Assembly: GCA_050014355.1 (NCBI GenBank)
Contig: JBEKDL010000008.1
Location: 1-39,922 of the forward strand
Origin: Fen-1077 sp050014355
Lineage (GTDB): Bacteria; Chloroflexota; Dehalococcoidia; Dehalococcoidales; RBG-16-60-22
DNA: 39,922 bases
Direction: 5' to 3'
Part shown: positions 7,616 through 15,283 of the stretch, piece after piece
Layout: each line of letters starts with the position of its first letter
Position numbering within the stretch: the stretch's first letter is position 1
Translations under genes and position numbers: made by a program
The notes under the pieces: generated by a model
The model's database searches: none
What the model was told of the DNA's origin: nothing
What the model saw: only the letters and a program-made list of their open reading frames with translations

Positions 7616-9001
7616 TTAATCTCCAATGCCGTCCGTCTGGGATGGTAAAGCACTCTCTCTCGCTCCATTCTTTCTGGTACGCGCATTAAGCTCCTGGTTC
7701 ATCTTGAGGATGGACTCCCTCTCTTCCAGCCATTTCTTGAACTCGTAGTCCGGGTCTCTCACGCCCACTTCGTTCATGGCCGTGCGGCGGGAATGTATGC
7801 CCGTTTGCACCATCACCTGCTCGCCGTTGACCTTCCGCTCCATGTCCGTCGGCAGCACCTGCCCCCACACCACCCGCAGGCGGATGTTGTCGAATTCCTC
7901 CCCGCGGTACTTTTTCAGGAGACGCAGTATCATCTCGTTGCGGCGGTTGTAAACGGCCGTCCGGATAATTCTTTTCCGCCTGACTTTCTGGAGAAGCGGC
8001 TGGAGGTCAAGCTCCATCGCCACGCCGGACAGATTTTGACCCATCCCCCCGAAGGCTGACCGCGGCGATTCTGAAAGGTCGTGCAGCGTCCGGTATATCG
8101 TATCGATGTAGTTGATATGCAGATTCACGCCGCCCCCCTGCAGCAGGTCAAGGAGGTACGCTTTGGCGTCTTCCGGGATGTTCCACACCGCCCCGGGTTT
8201 GATGGCGATGTCCTCGGACTCCTCGACATTTTCCAGCACCGCGATGGGGTTCCCCGATAACTCCAGTATCCGCGATAGCTGGCTCATGGCGCGGTTCAGC
8301 TCCCGCTGCGATTCGATTATCTGCGGCAAATCGGAAACGCCCCAGAACTTCTTCGGCTCCCGGAGATTGGGGAAAATAATGAAGGGGATAAAACTATAAG
8401 GATTGGGCTTGGCCTCCAGCGGCGCGTTGTCCAGATAAAGCTCGAAGTCATGGTCCGTCCACACCTCAATGATTACCGCCGTCTTGCCCGCGGGCTTTAT
8501 CCCGTACAGTAGCTCGACTTCCTCCGCCGATAACCGGTACCGCGATGCCACCCGCCATACCCGCGAAACGTCATCCCCGGCGCTCCAGGCATAAATGCCC
8601 TGGACATCGGGCGCGGTCACCCTGACCCTTTCGGCGGCGGCGTCCCACGTCACTTTATAGCAGGCGTCCCCCATCACCGCGCCATCGATTTCTGTCTCCA
8701 GGTCGAGTTGCTCCAGGTGATTGTCCGCGTAAACTTTATAAATGGCCGCCTCCGCCCTTCTGGCGCTATCCCTGGCTTTCGCCGTGTCCACGAGCGGGTC
8801 CGCCGTGAAGCCGATATCCGCCATCAGGTAAGATGTTATTTTCTCGATGAATACCTTGGCGTAGTTGAACGTCAACCGCCTTTCGCCCCTCCGCTCCCGG
8901 CCCACCCACTGCCGTCCGTAGTAAAAATCAAGCATCTCCCGGTAGTTCCTCATTCTTTCGGTATCCATCCGGGAAAGTTGTGATAGAATCAGCTCATTCA
9001 T
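7616..9001 (-). CDS. phage portal protein (SPP1 gp6-like)
   Basis: 461 residues. Typical portal signatures: the N-terminal helix NYREMLDFYYGRQW, LTFNYAKVFIEKITSYLMA, a mid-domain with DHDFELYLDNAPL and FIPFIIFPNLREPKKFWG, and the stem/crown region with DLPQIIESQRELNRAMSQLS. The portal forms the dodecameric DNA gate at one capsid vertex and binds the terminase. The ribosome site AGGAGA lies 7 bases before ATG. It is the first gene of the capsid block. The large terminase that normally precedes it is about 7 kb away to the right, on the same strand. Confidence 0.85.
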   Translation of the reverse strand: MNELILSQLSRMDTERMRNYREMLDFYYGRQWVGRERRGERRLTFNYAKVFIEKITSYLMADIGFTADPLVDTAKARDSARRAEAAIYKVYADNHLEQLDLETEIDGAVMGDACYKVTWDAAAERVRVTAPDVQGIYAWSAGDDVSRVWRVASRYRLSAEEVELLYGIKPAGKTAVIIEVWTDHDFELYLDNAPLEAKPNPYSFIPFIIFPNLREPKKFWGVSDLPQIIESQRELNRAMSQLSRILELSGNPIAVLENVEESEDIAIKPGAVWNIPEDAKAYLLDLLQGGGVNLHINYIDTIYRTLHDLSESPRSAFGGMGQNLSGVAMELDLQPLLQKVRRKRIIRTAVYNRRNEMILRLLKKYRGEEFDNIRLRVVWGQVLPTDMERKVNGEQVMVQTGIHSRRTAMNEVGVRDPDYEFKKWLEERESILKMNQELNARTRKNGARESALPSQTDGIGD

Positions 9002-9030
9002 CTCTTTATCTCCTGATTAATATTTTTCCC

Positions 9031-9154
9031 CGTCATTCCCGAGGGAGCGCAGCGACCGAAAAATCGGTATCCCTTTTACCTTGTCATTGCGAGCCGCAGG
9101 CGAAGCAATCCGTACCTCTCTGTCATTCTGAAGGAGCGAAGCGACTGAAGAACC
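9031..9154 (+). repeat. cluster of three dispersed repeats (families A and B)
   Basis: Between the portal gene and the Cys-rich HTH gene lie, in order, a CGTCATTCCCGAGGGAGCG type unit, a short family A unit (TGTCATTGCGAG ending GCAATC) and a family B unit (TGTCATTCTGAAGGAGCGAA ending GAAGAACC). All are in the same orientation. No gene is visible in the rest of this gap. Confidence 0.8.
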
Positions 9155-9182
9155 TTGTCCTTTCCTCCTCCCAAACTACCAA

Positions 9183-9509
9183 TTACCAACTACTCACCCC
9201 GCCTTTCAGCGCTCTCTGCACCGTGCGCTCGCTGACCTCGAACATTGCCGCCAGCTCCCCTACCTTCCGCCCTATTTTAAAAAGGCGGGTTATTTCCTTG
9301 TTTCGCAGCTCCTTAAGCCAGTGCTGCCGGCCCCTGGGTTCATCATAAAGGCATTGCGGAAAAGGGCAATCGAGGCAGGCCGGGGCATATTCGCAGCCTT
9401 CGTCCTTATATCGGCAGAATTCCGGCCGTAAGTCTTTCTCATCCTGTGGGTTATTCTCTCTCTCCAGCTCCGTGGCAGCACCGCAAATCTCACTCATCAA
9501 AACATCCAT
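9183..9509 (-). CDS. Cys-rich HTH protein, phage-associated regulator or small terminase-like
   Basis: Starting at the ATG preceded by AAGAGGTG, the protein has 108 residues (MDVLMSEICGAATELE and onward). A longer TTG start 57 bases upstream has no ribosome site and lies inside the promoter. The middle holds a five-Cys cluster (CRYKDEGCEYAPACLDCPFPQ, then C), likely a metal site. The C-terminus is a helix-turn-helix (ITRLFKIGRKVGELAAMFEV, then SERTVQRALKGG) like that of terminase small subunits and Sigma-70 region 4. It could be a late-gene regulator. It is the only gene on the phage strand left between terminase and portal. Confidence 0.6.
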   Translation of the reverse strand: MDVLMSEICGAATELERENNPQDEKDLRPEFCRYKDEGCEYAPACLDCPFPQCLYDEPRGRQHWLKELRNKEITRLFKIGRKVGELAAMFEVSERTVQRALKGGVSSW

Positions 9510-9537
9510 CGCGCACCTCTTAACACCTAACGCCAAA

Positions 9538-9566
9538 AGATTAGCACATATGTTCTTATCGGTCAA
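9538..9566 (-). promoter_or_regulatory. promoter with operator-like palindrome in the spacer
   Basis: On the minus strand: TTGACC, a 17-base spacer, then TAATCT. The spacer contains AAGAACATATGTGCTAAT, a near-palindrome (AGnACATATGTnCT). A copy differing at three of 20 bases precedes the terminase operon at 18,078-18,097. A repressor bound here would cover the spacer and block polymerase. Confidence 0.6.
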
Positions 9567-9569
9567 TGG

Positions 9570-10080
9570 TTTTCTGTCGCTGTTTGGTACCGGTACGCTC
9601 TGGTATGCCCACCCCCTTTCTCCCCGTCATCGCGAGTCCATTCGTCTTATTTTTTTTCTGTCATTGCGAGTCCATTCGCCGTAGGTGAAGGCAAAGCAAT
9701 CCGTCCAGCCTTTTCCCGTCATTCCCATAAAAGCGGGAATCCAGTCCAATTCTTTCAGCCATTCCGGCGAGGCCGAAATCCAGCTACACTTCCTCCTCCT
9801 CCTCTTCGTACGCGGAGAGGGGGACACAGGGGGTGAGGTTTCTTGTCATTCTGAGCGTAGCAAAGAATCCGACTCTCCATTTTTTCCCCGTACCTTTGAG
9901 CTTTTGCTTTTGACTTTTCAGTTACCCTCCCTTGACTCTTGGCTGGAGTGCGCAGCGAAAGTCCCGATATTATCGGGAGCTCAATCAATACCCCCCTCTC
10001 CAAACAAACTATCTATAATTTCCTTCAATGCCCCGTTTGGAGAGGGGGACACAGGGGGTGAGGTCTGACTTTTCACCTGC
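9570..10080. other. repeat-filled intergenic stretch, no gene seen
   Basis: About 500 bases holding repeats nearly end to end: a CGTCATCGCGAGTCCATTCG unit near 9628, a family A unit at about 9659-9702, an inverted CCCATAAAAGCGGG-type unit at 9718-9744, a family B unit at 9844-9870, a family C run near 9900, and a complete 120-base family D element. Reading frames across it are translations of repeats. The stretch marks the left junction of the cargo region between portal and terminase. Confidence 0.7.
9945..10064 (+). repeat. family D element, copy 1 (double-hairpin, about 120 bases)
   Basis: Begins GGAGTGCGCAGCGAAAGTCC and ends GGGGGTGAGGT. It contains two stem-loops: CCCGATATTATCGGG, and CCCCCTCTCCAAAC pairing with GTTTGGAGAGGGGG across about 30 bases. 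Two other complete copies are in the window, one of them inverted. It resembles a miniature inverted-repeat element, but no terminal target duplication is visible. Confidence 0.75.
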
Positions 10081-10088
10081 TTGACTAC

Positions 10089-10151
10089 TTGACAAAATAA
10101 TCCCCAAATATTATGATGTCCTTAATAATTGCTTCGACAAAGCAATATTAA
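10089..10151 (+). promoter_or_regulatory. strong promoter and downstream inverted repeat for the excisionase-like gene
   Basis: TTGACA and TATGAT are separated by exactly 17 bases. Immediately downstream, where transcription should start, is an inverted repeat: TTAATAATTGCTT, a five-base loop, AAGCAATATTAA, with a 7-bp perfect core. It could be an operator for the HTH protein it precedes or a 5' hairpin that stabilises the mRNA. Confidence 0.6.
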
Positions 10152-10175
10152 TTTAAAGCGTGTTGAGAGAACCCT

Positions 10176-10382
10176 ATGCCTGTCTGGGATAATTATCTTA
10201 ATGTCATCGAGGCCAGCCGCCGTTTGAAGGTCCACCCCGAAACGGTGAAAAGGCTGTGCCGCCAGGGCGATTTGCCGGCTCATAAAATCCACAACACCTG
10301 GCTTATTAATAAGGACACGCTGGACAATTTCGCCGGTACCTATAATCCCAGCCGCGGCGCCAGGAGAAGGCTGATAGATTAA
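10176..10382 (+). CDS. excisionase-family (MerR-like winged HTH) DNA-binding protein
   Basis: 68 residues. The whole protein is one helix-turn-helix: YLNVIEASRRLKVHPETVKR, then LCRQGDLPAHKIHNTWLINK. This is the layout of the excise/helix_turn_helix_17 family: HTH helices, then a wing with the consensus G-x-L-P-A-x-K-I-x-x-x-W-L-I. The C-terminus is basic. Such proteins act as recombination directionality factors or as small transcription regulators. No integrase lies next to it, so regulation is the more likely role. The ribosome site (GAGAG, 6 bases before ATG) is weak. A clear promoter lies upstream. Confidence 0.75.
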   Translation: MPVWDNYLNVIEASRRLKVHPETVKRLCRQGDLPAHKIHNTWLINKDTLDNFAGTYNPSRGARRRLID

Positions 10383-10442
10383 ATATTTCCCGTAAAACGT
10401 AACTTAAAGCTGAAACGGACGTTATAAAAAATGGAGGATGGT

Positions 10443-12212
10443 ATGAAACACAAGAATATTTACCGGTTGCTCGGTTTGGTAGCGATATTATCGATTCTTT
10501 TATTGGCTGTTCCTGCCCTGCCTGTATTTGCCGCCACGCTTACTCTTAGCCCGAACCCGGCTAAAATTGGCCAATCGGTGACCTATACCGCTTCCGGCTA
10601 TGGCCAAAACAACAGCAACACTGACTATTATATTGACATTTATCTGTCAAACCAGTCAGCCACGCCCGGTAGCGCTATAGATACTGCAGTTACTATCTAT
10701 AAAAAGGTCGTCTACGGCGGAAATCTGGACACGAGCGGATCAATTACCGACCACTTCGTCATGCCTTCTGTTTTGGACGAAGGGCTCGGCGCCTCTTCAC
10801 CTGTTACTTTGACCGCAAGTACCACTTATTACGCATACGCTACCCAGCGCTACTCTGCCGATTTCGCCAACACCCCGCCTAAAAACATCTTAGTCGCTAC
10901 CACCATTGCCGTAGCCCAGGGCGCCGCAATTACTCTAACGCCGACCACCGGTGCTCCCGGCGCTACCGTGCAGGTTCGCGGCGGTAACTTCCCTGCCAGC
11001 ACTCCCCTCACTTTCCTGGTCGGTTCTACAACCGTTACACCTACTACTGGCACTGATACCAGTACGGACGCATTTGGCACCTTCATCAGCACCATTACTA
11101 TCCCTACAGGTATCACCGGCGCTCAAGTAATTACCGCAACCGCCGGCACCACCTCCGTCACCGCCACATTTACCGTAACCGCAGCCGCTTCTATTGACTC
11201 CATCACACCGACCAGCGGAAATCCTGGTACGCCTGTAACCATTATCGGCTCCAACTTCCCCGCCAGCACCCCGATTGTTTTTAAATTTGATACGAACGTA
11301 ATAACGCCTGTCAATGGCCCATCTACGAGCGCCGGCGGCACTATCGCCAGCGTCATCACTATCCCGGCGTCTGCTGCCCCGGGCGCTCATACGATTACCG
11401 TAACGGTAGGTTCCGTCACAGTCACAGCGACCACCCCGTTCACGGTGCCCACCCCCACTACCACCACACCGCCTGCCACTACAACTCCCCCAGCCACCAC
11501 ACCCCCCGCTACCACCACTCCCACGCCTTCCAAGGCTGTCTTGAGTATTAACCAGACTGGCCATAACGTCGGCGCGACCATCGGACTCGGCGGGGCAGGC
11601 TTCGTCCCGGGTGCCACTGTGACTATCAAATACGATGATGCGGTGGTTGCCACATTCAAGGTCGATACCAACGGCACATTTATATCGCCTTTCTTTAAAG
11701 CCCCGGTCAGTAAAGCCGGCGACCACACTATCACCGCTACGGACGGGACCAATACCATCAAGACCACATTCACCATTGAATCCACCGCGCCCAAAGTCCC
11801 GCCGCCTCTCAAGCCGGAGCTCGGCGCTAAAGTAAAATCCCCGATAATATTCGATTGGACGGCTGTCATCGATGATAGCCTTCCGGTTGCCTATCGACTG
11901 CAAATAGCCAGCGATAAAACTTTCGCGACGGGAACGGTGTTGGTGGACAAGACCGGTATAGATAGCTCCAGCTATACCCTCTCGGAAACGGAAGCGGCCA
12001 AACTGTCCATCACCGCCATACCCTATTACTGGAGGATAGAGGCCATCGATGCCGCCTCCAATGAAAGTGGTTGGACCGGCGCCAGCCTGTTCTATATTCA
12101 AGGCCCGTTTGTCTTCCCTAAATGGGCTCTCTATGCCTCTATCATCGGCGGCGCCATAGTTATCTTCCTCATCGGCTTATGGATCGGGAGGCGCACGGCC
12201 TTCTATTATTAA
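10443..12212 (+). CDS. secreted, membrane-anchored surface protein with IPT/TIG-like domains
   Basis: 589 residues from the ATG that follows GGAGG by 6 bases. The in-frame ATG 12 bases upstream overlaps that ribosome site. A signal peptide (RLLGLVAILSILLLAVPALP, ending VFA-A) is followed by an Ig-like domain, two IPT/TIG-like repeats (about residues 160-330, each with ITPTSGNPGTPVTI-like starts and a NFPASTP turn), a Thr/Pro linker (PTTTTPPATTTPPATT), another Ig-like unit, a fibronectin III-like domain (YRLQIASDKTFATG and onward) and a C-terminal transmembrane helix (YASIIGGAIVIFLIGLWIG) with an Arg anchor. It is probably an S-layer-related or adhesive protein displayed outside the cell. A terminator hairpin follows. 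Confidence 0.75.
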   Translation: MKHKNIYRLLGLVAILSILLLAVPALPVFAATLTLSPNPAKIGQSVTYTASGYGQNNSNTDYYIDIYLSNQSATPGSAIDTAVTIYKKVVYGGNLDTSGSITDHFVMPSVLDEGLGASSPVTLTASTTYYAYATQRYSADFANTPPKNILVATTIAVAQGAAITLTPTTGAPGATVQVRGGNFPASTPLTFLVGSTTVTPTTGTDTSTDAFGTFISTITIPTGITGAQVITATAGTTSVTATFTVTAAASIDSITPTSGNPGTPVTIIGSNFPASTPIVFKFDTNVITPVNGPSTSAGGTIASVITIPASAAPGAHTITVTVGSVTVTATTPFTVPTPTTTTPPATTTPPATTPPATTTPTPSKAVLSINQTGHNVGATIGLGGAGFVPGATVTIKYDDAVVATFKVDTNGTFISPFFKAPVSKAGDHTITATDGTNTIKTTFTIESTAPKVPPPLKPELGAKVKSPIIFDWTAVIDDSLPVAYRLQIASDKTFATGTVLVDKTGIDSSSYTLSETEAAKLSITAIPYYWRIEAIDAASNESGWTGASLFYIQGPFVFPKWALYASIIGGAIVIFLIGLWIGRRTAFYY

Positions 12213-12239
12213 TCAGGTTTACCCCACCCCCTTTGCTGC

Positions 12240-12282
12240 CCCCGCTCCCCCGGTACCTGCCTCCCGGAGGAGCGGGGTTTTT
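12240..12282 (+). terminator. rho-independent terminator after the surface-protein gene
   Basis: Stem CCCCGCTCC pairs with GGAGCGGGG across a 20-base loop region that can pair further, followed by TTTTT. It starts 28 bases after the stop codon. Confidence 0.8.
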
Positions 12283-12433
12283 ATCCCTCTGTCTTTGCGA
12301 GCCTATCGAAGCAATCCGCTCCGCTATGCTATCCCTATGCAAACGGGAATCCAGATACTCCCCAAATTTCTTCCTTTTTACCTTTGGTTTTGACTTTTAA
12401 CCTTTAACTTTTCAGCTTGTCTCCCTTACCCCC

Positions 12434-12464
12434 TTGACTCTCCCCTTACGGGAGGCTCTATACT
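12434..12464 (+). promoter_or_regulatory. MerR-type promoter with 19-base spacer and dyad operator
   Basis: TTGACT and TATACT are 19 bases apart, the long spacing typical of promoters regulated by MerR proteins. The spacer holds CTCCC-CTTAC-GGGAG, a 5-bp inverted repeat centred between the two boxes, with partial symmetry beyond. It lies 43 bases before a merR-like gene, which fits autoregulation by DNA distortion. Confidence 0.7.
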
Positions 12465-12506
12465 CTACCTGAAGGCCTTCGGAAAAACAATCGTCAGGAG
12501 AACACA

Positions 12507-13322
12507 ATGTTTAAAATCGGCGATTTCTCCCGGCTTAGCCGCATCTCGGTCAAAGCCCTGCGCTACTACGATGAAATCGGTCTGCTGAAACCGGTTCAGG
12601 TAGACCAGTTCACCGGCTACCGCTACTATTCGGCTGACCAGCTGCCCCGGCTCCACTATATCCTCGCGCTTAAAGACACTGGCCTCGCTTTGGAAGAGAT
12701 AGCCACCCTCGTGAACAACAGCCTTAACCCCTCGCAGCTGCGGGACATCTTTATCCTCAAGCAGGCGGAGCTCCGCCAGAGGCTGCACGATGAGCAAAAG
12801 CGGTTCGAGCAGGTGGAGAAATTGCTGAAGCAAATTGAAAAGGAGGGTAAAATGCCGGACTACAAAGTAGTCGTCAAGAAAGTCGAACCGCAGTTAATTG
12901 CCTCGATGCGCGGTATCCTGCCCGCTTACGGGGAAGTAGGACAGTTTTACGGAGAAATCTTCAAGCACCTGGCTAAAAAGATGATTTTTAAGCCGGCCGC
13001 CGCTACGTTTCTTATCATCTACGACACCGAATACAAGGAAAGCGAAGTGGATGTCGAGGTGTGCGTGCCGATTAAGAAGTCCATCCCCGGCTCGGACAAG
13101 GTGAAGGTCTACGAGCTGCCGGCCATCGAGGCCGCCTGTATCATCCACAAAGGTCCCTACGAAAGCGTCGGTGAGGCCTACGGCGCTTTAATGGCCTGGA
13201 TTGAAGCTAACGGTTACCAGGTTGCCGGTCCCAGCCGTGAGCTCTATCTCACCAGCCCGTACGATACTAAGGACACTTCCAAATACGTCACCGAGGTCCA
13301 GTTCCCCGTCGCTAAAACCTGA
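12507..13322 (+). CDS. MerR-family transcription regulator with GyrI-like effector-binding domain
   Basis: 271 residues. The N-terminal 70 residues are a MerR winged HTH (MFKIGDFSRLSRISVKALRY, then YDEIGLLKPVQVD and the TGYRYYS wing). Next comes the dimerisation coiled coil (about 75-120, LRQRLHDEQKRFEQVEKLLK). The last 150 residues resemble the GyrI/AraC-effector domain of BltR/BmrR-type regulators (FLIIYDTEYKESEVDVEVCV, then the HKGPYESVGEAYGALMAWIE helix). Such regulators sense cationic, hydrophobic drugs and switch on efflux or detoxification genes. No efflux gene is adjacent, so its target is unknown apart from its own promoter. The ribosome site is AGGAGA, 7 bases from ATG. Two strong hairpins follow the stop. 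Confidence 0.85.
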   Translation: MFKIGDFSRLSRISVKALRYYDEIGLLKPVQVDQFTGYRYYSADQLPRLHYILALKDTGLALEEIATLVNNSLNPSQLRDIFILKQAELRQRLHDEQKRFEQVEKLLKQIEKEGKMPDYKVVVKKVEPQLIASMRGILPAYGEVGQFYGEIFKHLAKKMIFKPAAATFLIIYDTEYKESEVDVEVCVPIKKSIPGSDKVKVYELPAIEAACIIHKGPYESVGEAYGALMAWIEANGYQVAGPSRELYLTSPYDTKDTSKYVTEVQFPVAKT

Positions 13323-13384
13323 AAGAACTACTTGCCATTCTGAAGGAGCGGAGCGACCGTGAGAATCCGCCCCCTCCGGTCCTC

Positions 13385-13474
13385 CCCCTCCTTCCGCAAA
13401 GGAGGGGGATAAAGGGGGTAGATTTTCTAAATATCTCTCCCCCTCTCCTTCACCTTACCTCCGAAGGAGAGGGG
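13385..13474. terminator. two strong hairpins between convergent genes
   Basis: CCCCCTCCTT/AAGGAGGGGG (10 bp, five-base loop) at 13,385-13,409, and CCCCTCTCCTTC/GAAGGAGAGGGG (12 bp) at 13,440-13,474. Neither has a clean T-tract. They probably block read-through in both directions between the MerR gene and the SnoaL-like gene. A family B repeat lies just before them, at about 13,331-13,366. They belong to the same stem family as the family D element. Confidence 0.55.
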
Positions 13475-13519
13475 GACTAAGGGGTGAGGTTATTCAATAA
13501 TTAGTTAGTATTTACAGCT

Positions 13520-14227
13520 CTACTTCTTGACCCCCTTCACCCTTTCGTTCCTCTTCTCTTCATTGGTTGCCTTGCCCGTGACCGGGTGTTCGTAGTGGAA
13601 CGGTAAAATGTACCCTGACGGGTACGCGTACGCTATACCTTTGGCCGGCAGGTCCGATTTCCACCAGGATGGCACGCTGACCTCTCCCGGCTCCCGCGGT
13701 TGCGCTGGCACTTTCGGCTTCAGGACCCGCTCGTCCTTGACCCACCCCTTTGCGGGCGTCGCCGAATAGACAGGTACCCACTTTATCTTCCAGAACTTCC
13801 AGACCCCATTCTCTTTGATAAACTCGTTCTCGTATATCCCGCACGAATACGATTGCATAATCGCGCCGCTTACCGGTATGGCCATCGCGCCGTAGCCCCA
13901 CCACCGCCCTCTCCCCGTCAATCCGTCCTCGCTGATGTCTATGATGTCGGAAATCTGCATCATCTGGTGCATGAACTCCGGGTTTTTGTTCGGGTTGATT
14001 TTCCCGAAGAAGCGGTTCAGCCCGTCCTTGCCGAAGAACGTTCCCTCCGGCCATTCGAGCGTGGTATCGTCCCGCCACGCAAACAGGTCGATTAGCTCCT
14101 CCGGCATCCACATGACCAGGTAATAGCTGTAAATATTCTCCAGCCGCCGTATCGCCTCGAGGTCATTGAGGCGCGTTATCTCTTTCTCCATCGCGGCCAC
14201 TTTAGCTTCCAGTCCCTTCTCCGCCAT
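13520..14227 (-). CDS. SnoaL/NTF2-like protein, function unknown
   Basis: 235 residues from the ATG with GGAG 8 bases upstream (MAEKGLEAKVAAMEKEITRL). An upstream in-frame ATG at 14,266 has no ribosome site. A short coiled coil leads into LNDLEAIRRLENIYSYYLVM and ELIDLFAWRDDTTLEWP, the start of the cone-shaped NTF2/SnoaL-like fold. The fold continues through GRWWGYGAMAIP and WKFWKIKWVPVY. The last 80 residues are a Pro-rich extension. Related proteins are bile-acid-dehydratase-like or polyketide-cyclase-like enzymes, but no catalytic residues can be assigned. It stands alone between the MerR gene and the restriction system. Confidence 0.6.
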   Translation of the reverse strand: MAEKGLEAKVAAMEKEITRLNDLEAIRRLENIYSYYLVMWMPEELIDLFAWRDDTTLEWPEGTFFGKDGLNRFFGKINPNKNPEFMHQMMQISDIIDISEDGLTGRGRWWGYGAMAIPVSGAIMQSYSCGIYENEFIKENGVWKFWKIKWVPVYSATPAKGWVKDERVLKPKVPAQPREPGEVSVPSWWKSDLPAKGIAYAYPSGYILPFHYEHPVTGKATNEEKRNERVKGVKK

Positions 14228-14347
14228 GCTCCGCTCTCCTTTGCTGTTTTTGGTCGACTCTATCATAGCATAAAAATAAAAGGGAGCACTAACGCCCCCC
14301 CGTTTTCACTCATCCAATGACAGTACGGTGAAAAACAAGTGCACAAG

Positions 14348-14353
14348 TATAAT
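14348..14353 (+). promoter_or_regulatory. -10 box for the restriction-modification pair
   Basis: A perfect TATAAT, with no good -35 match upstream. Expected transcription start is near 14,360, before the ATG at 14,393 and after the in-frame ATG at 14,339. This supports the shorter nuclease start. Confidence 0.5.
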
Positions 14354-14392
14354 AATTATGGTAGAATTGACCATAACAATAAGCGAGTTGGT

Positions 14393-15283
14393 ATGAATAC
14401 AAAGAAAACGTTTAATCATCCACTTGCGGAAGTTTTCGGCTTTCCAACTGACAATTTATCACCTAGCGCCAATAGGTATCGCAAATCTAAACTTTGTCCG
14501 TTTAACAATAGAGTTCCGAATTGTACTAAAGACAAAGCAGATAATCCACTAGGCGTTTGTAGTGTGTATCATGAAGATCATATAGAAATCACATGCCCTG
14601 TTAGATTCAGACAGGATTGGTTAATTGTTGAACAAGCTGCTGCTTTTTTCTTCCCAGAAGAGACATCTTGGACTTCGCTTACAGAGGTTAAGTTGAATGA
14701 CAGAGATGGAATATTAGCAGGGAACATAGATATGGTGCTTGTTGCCTATGATTCTAAAGGAAAAGTGCTTGACTTCGGTGCTCTTGAGATTCAAGCAGTA
14801 TATATTTCCGGTAATGTAAGAAGACCTTTCGAACATTTCATAGAAAACCCTGCGGTAAATGCAAACATGGACTGGAGAAAGAAGCCAAATTATCCACGTC
14901 CCGATTATCTCTCATCAAGCAGAAAGCGTCTCGTACCACAGCTGATATATAAAGGCGGTATATTAACTGCATGGAAAAAGAAGGTTGCAGTTGCGTTAGA
15001 CAAAGGTTTCTACAATACGCTTCCAAAACTGAAAGAGACCACATTCGAACAGTCAGATTTAGCATGGCTAATATATGATCTTAAATATGACAATGAACAG
15101 AAAAAATATTCTCTGAAAAACGAAAAAACTGTATATACGGTATTCAATGAATCATTGGAGAAAATCGCTAAACCAAATATTGGTAGGTTGAATGATTTCG
15201 TAGAAAAACTACAAGCTAAGCTAGATGAAAAGTTAGAAAACGGAAGTAAACCTGATACTAAAATAATAGAGTTGAGAGATTAA
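14393..15283 (+). CDS. NotI-family type II restriction endonuclease
   Basis: 296 residues from the chosen ATG (MNTKKTFNHPLAEVFGFP). An upstream in-frame ATG lies before the promoter's -10 box. Four cysteines (C35, C44, C56, C68, starting LCPFNNRVPNC) match the iron-binding Cys4 motif at the N-terminus of NotI. The catalytic core follows as in NotI: Asp113 in GNIDMVL, then Glu132-x-Gln134 in GALEIQ, the PD-(D/E)xK variant with Gln. Remaining residues are probably DNA-recognition and helical support. It is visibly AT-rich compared with its surroundings, a sign of transfer. The stop TAA is directly followed by the methyltransferase ATG. Recognition sequence unknown. Confidence 0.8.
   Translation: MNTKKTFNHPLAEVFGFPTDNLSPSANRYRKSKLCPFNNRVPNCTKDKADNPLGVCSVYHEDHIEITCPVRFRQDWLIVEQAAAFFFPEETSWTSLTEVKLNDRDGILAGNIDMVLVAYDSKGKVLDFGALEIQAVYISGNVRRPFEHFIENPAVNANMDWRKKPNYPRPDYLSSSRKRLVPQLIYKGGILTAWKKKVAVALDKGFYNTLPKLKETTFEQSDLAWLIYDLKYDNEQKKYSLKNEKTVYTVFNESLEKIAKPNIGRLNDFVEKLQAKLDEKLENGSKPDTKIIELRD

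Noticed and set aside
9685..10068. Plus-strand frame of 127 residues in the gap before the excisionase-like gene
   Set aside because: It is a read-through of several dispersed repeats with no gene-like composition.
10935..12101. Long minus-strand frame (388 residues) opposite the surface-protein gene
   Set aside because: It is antisense to the Thr/Gly-rich IPT protein, and its Gly/Arg/Cys-rich composition is what such codons give when read backwards.
13520..14227. SnoaL-like protein as part of the restriction-modification system
   Set aside because: It is on the opposite strand, GC-rich like the host, and has its own ribosome site. Only its position is shared.
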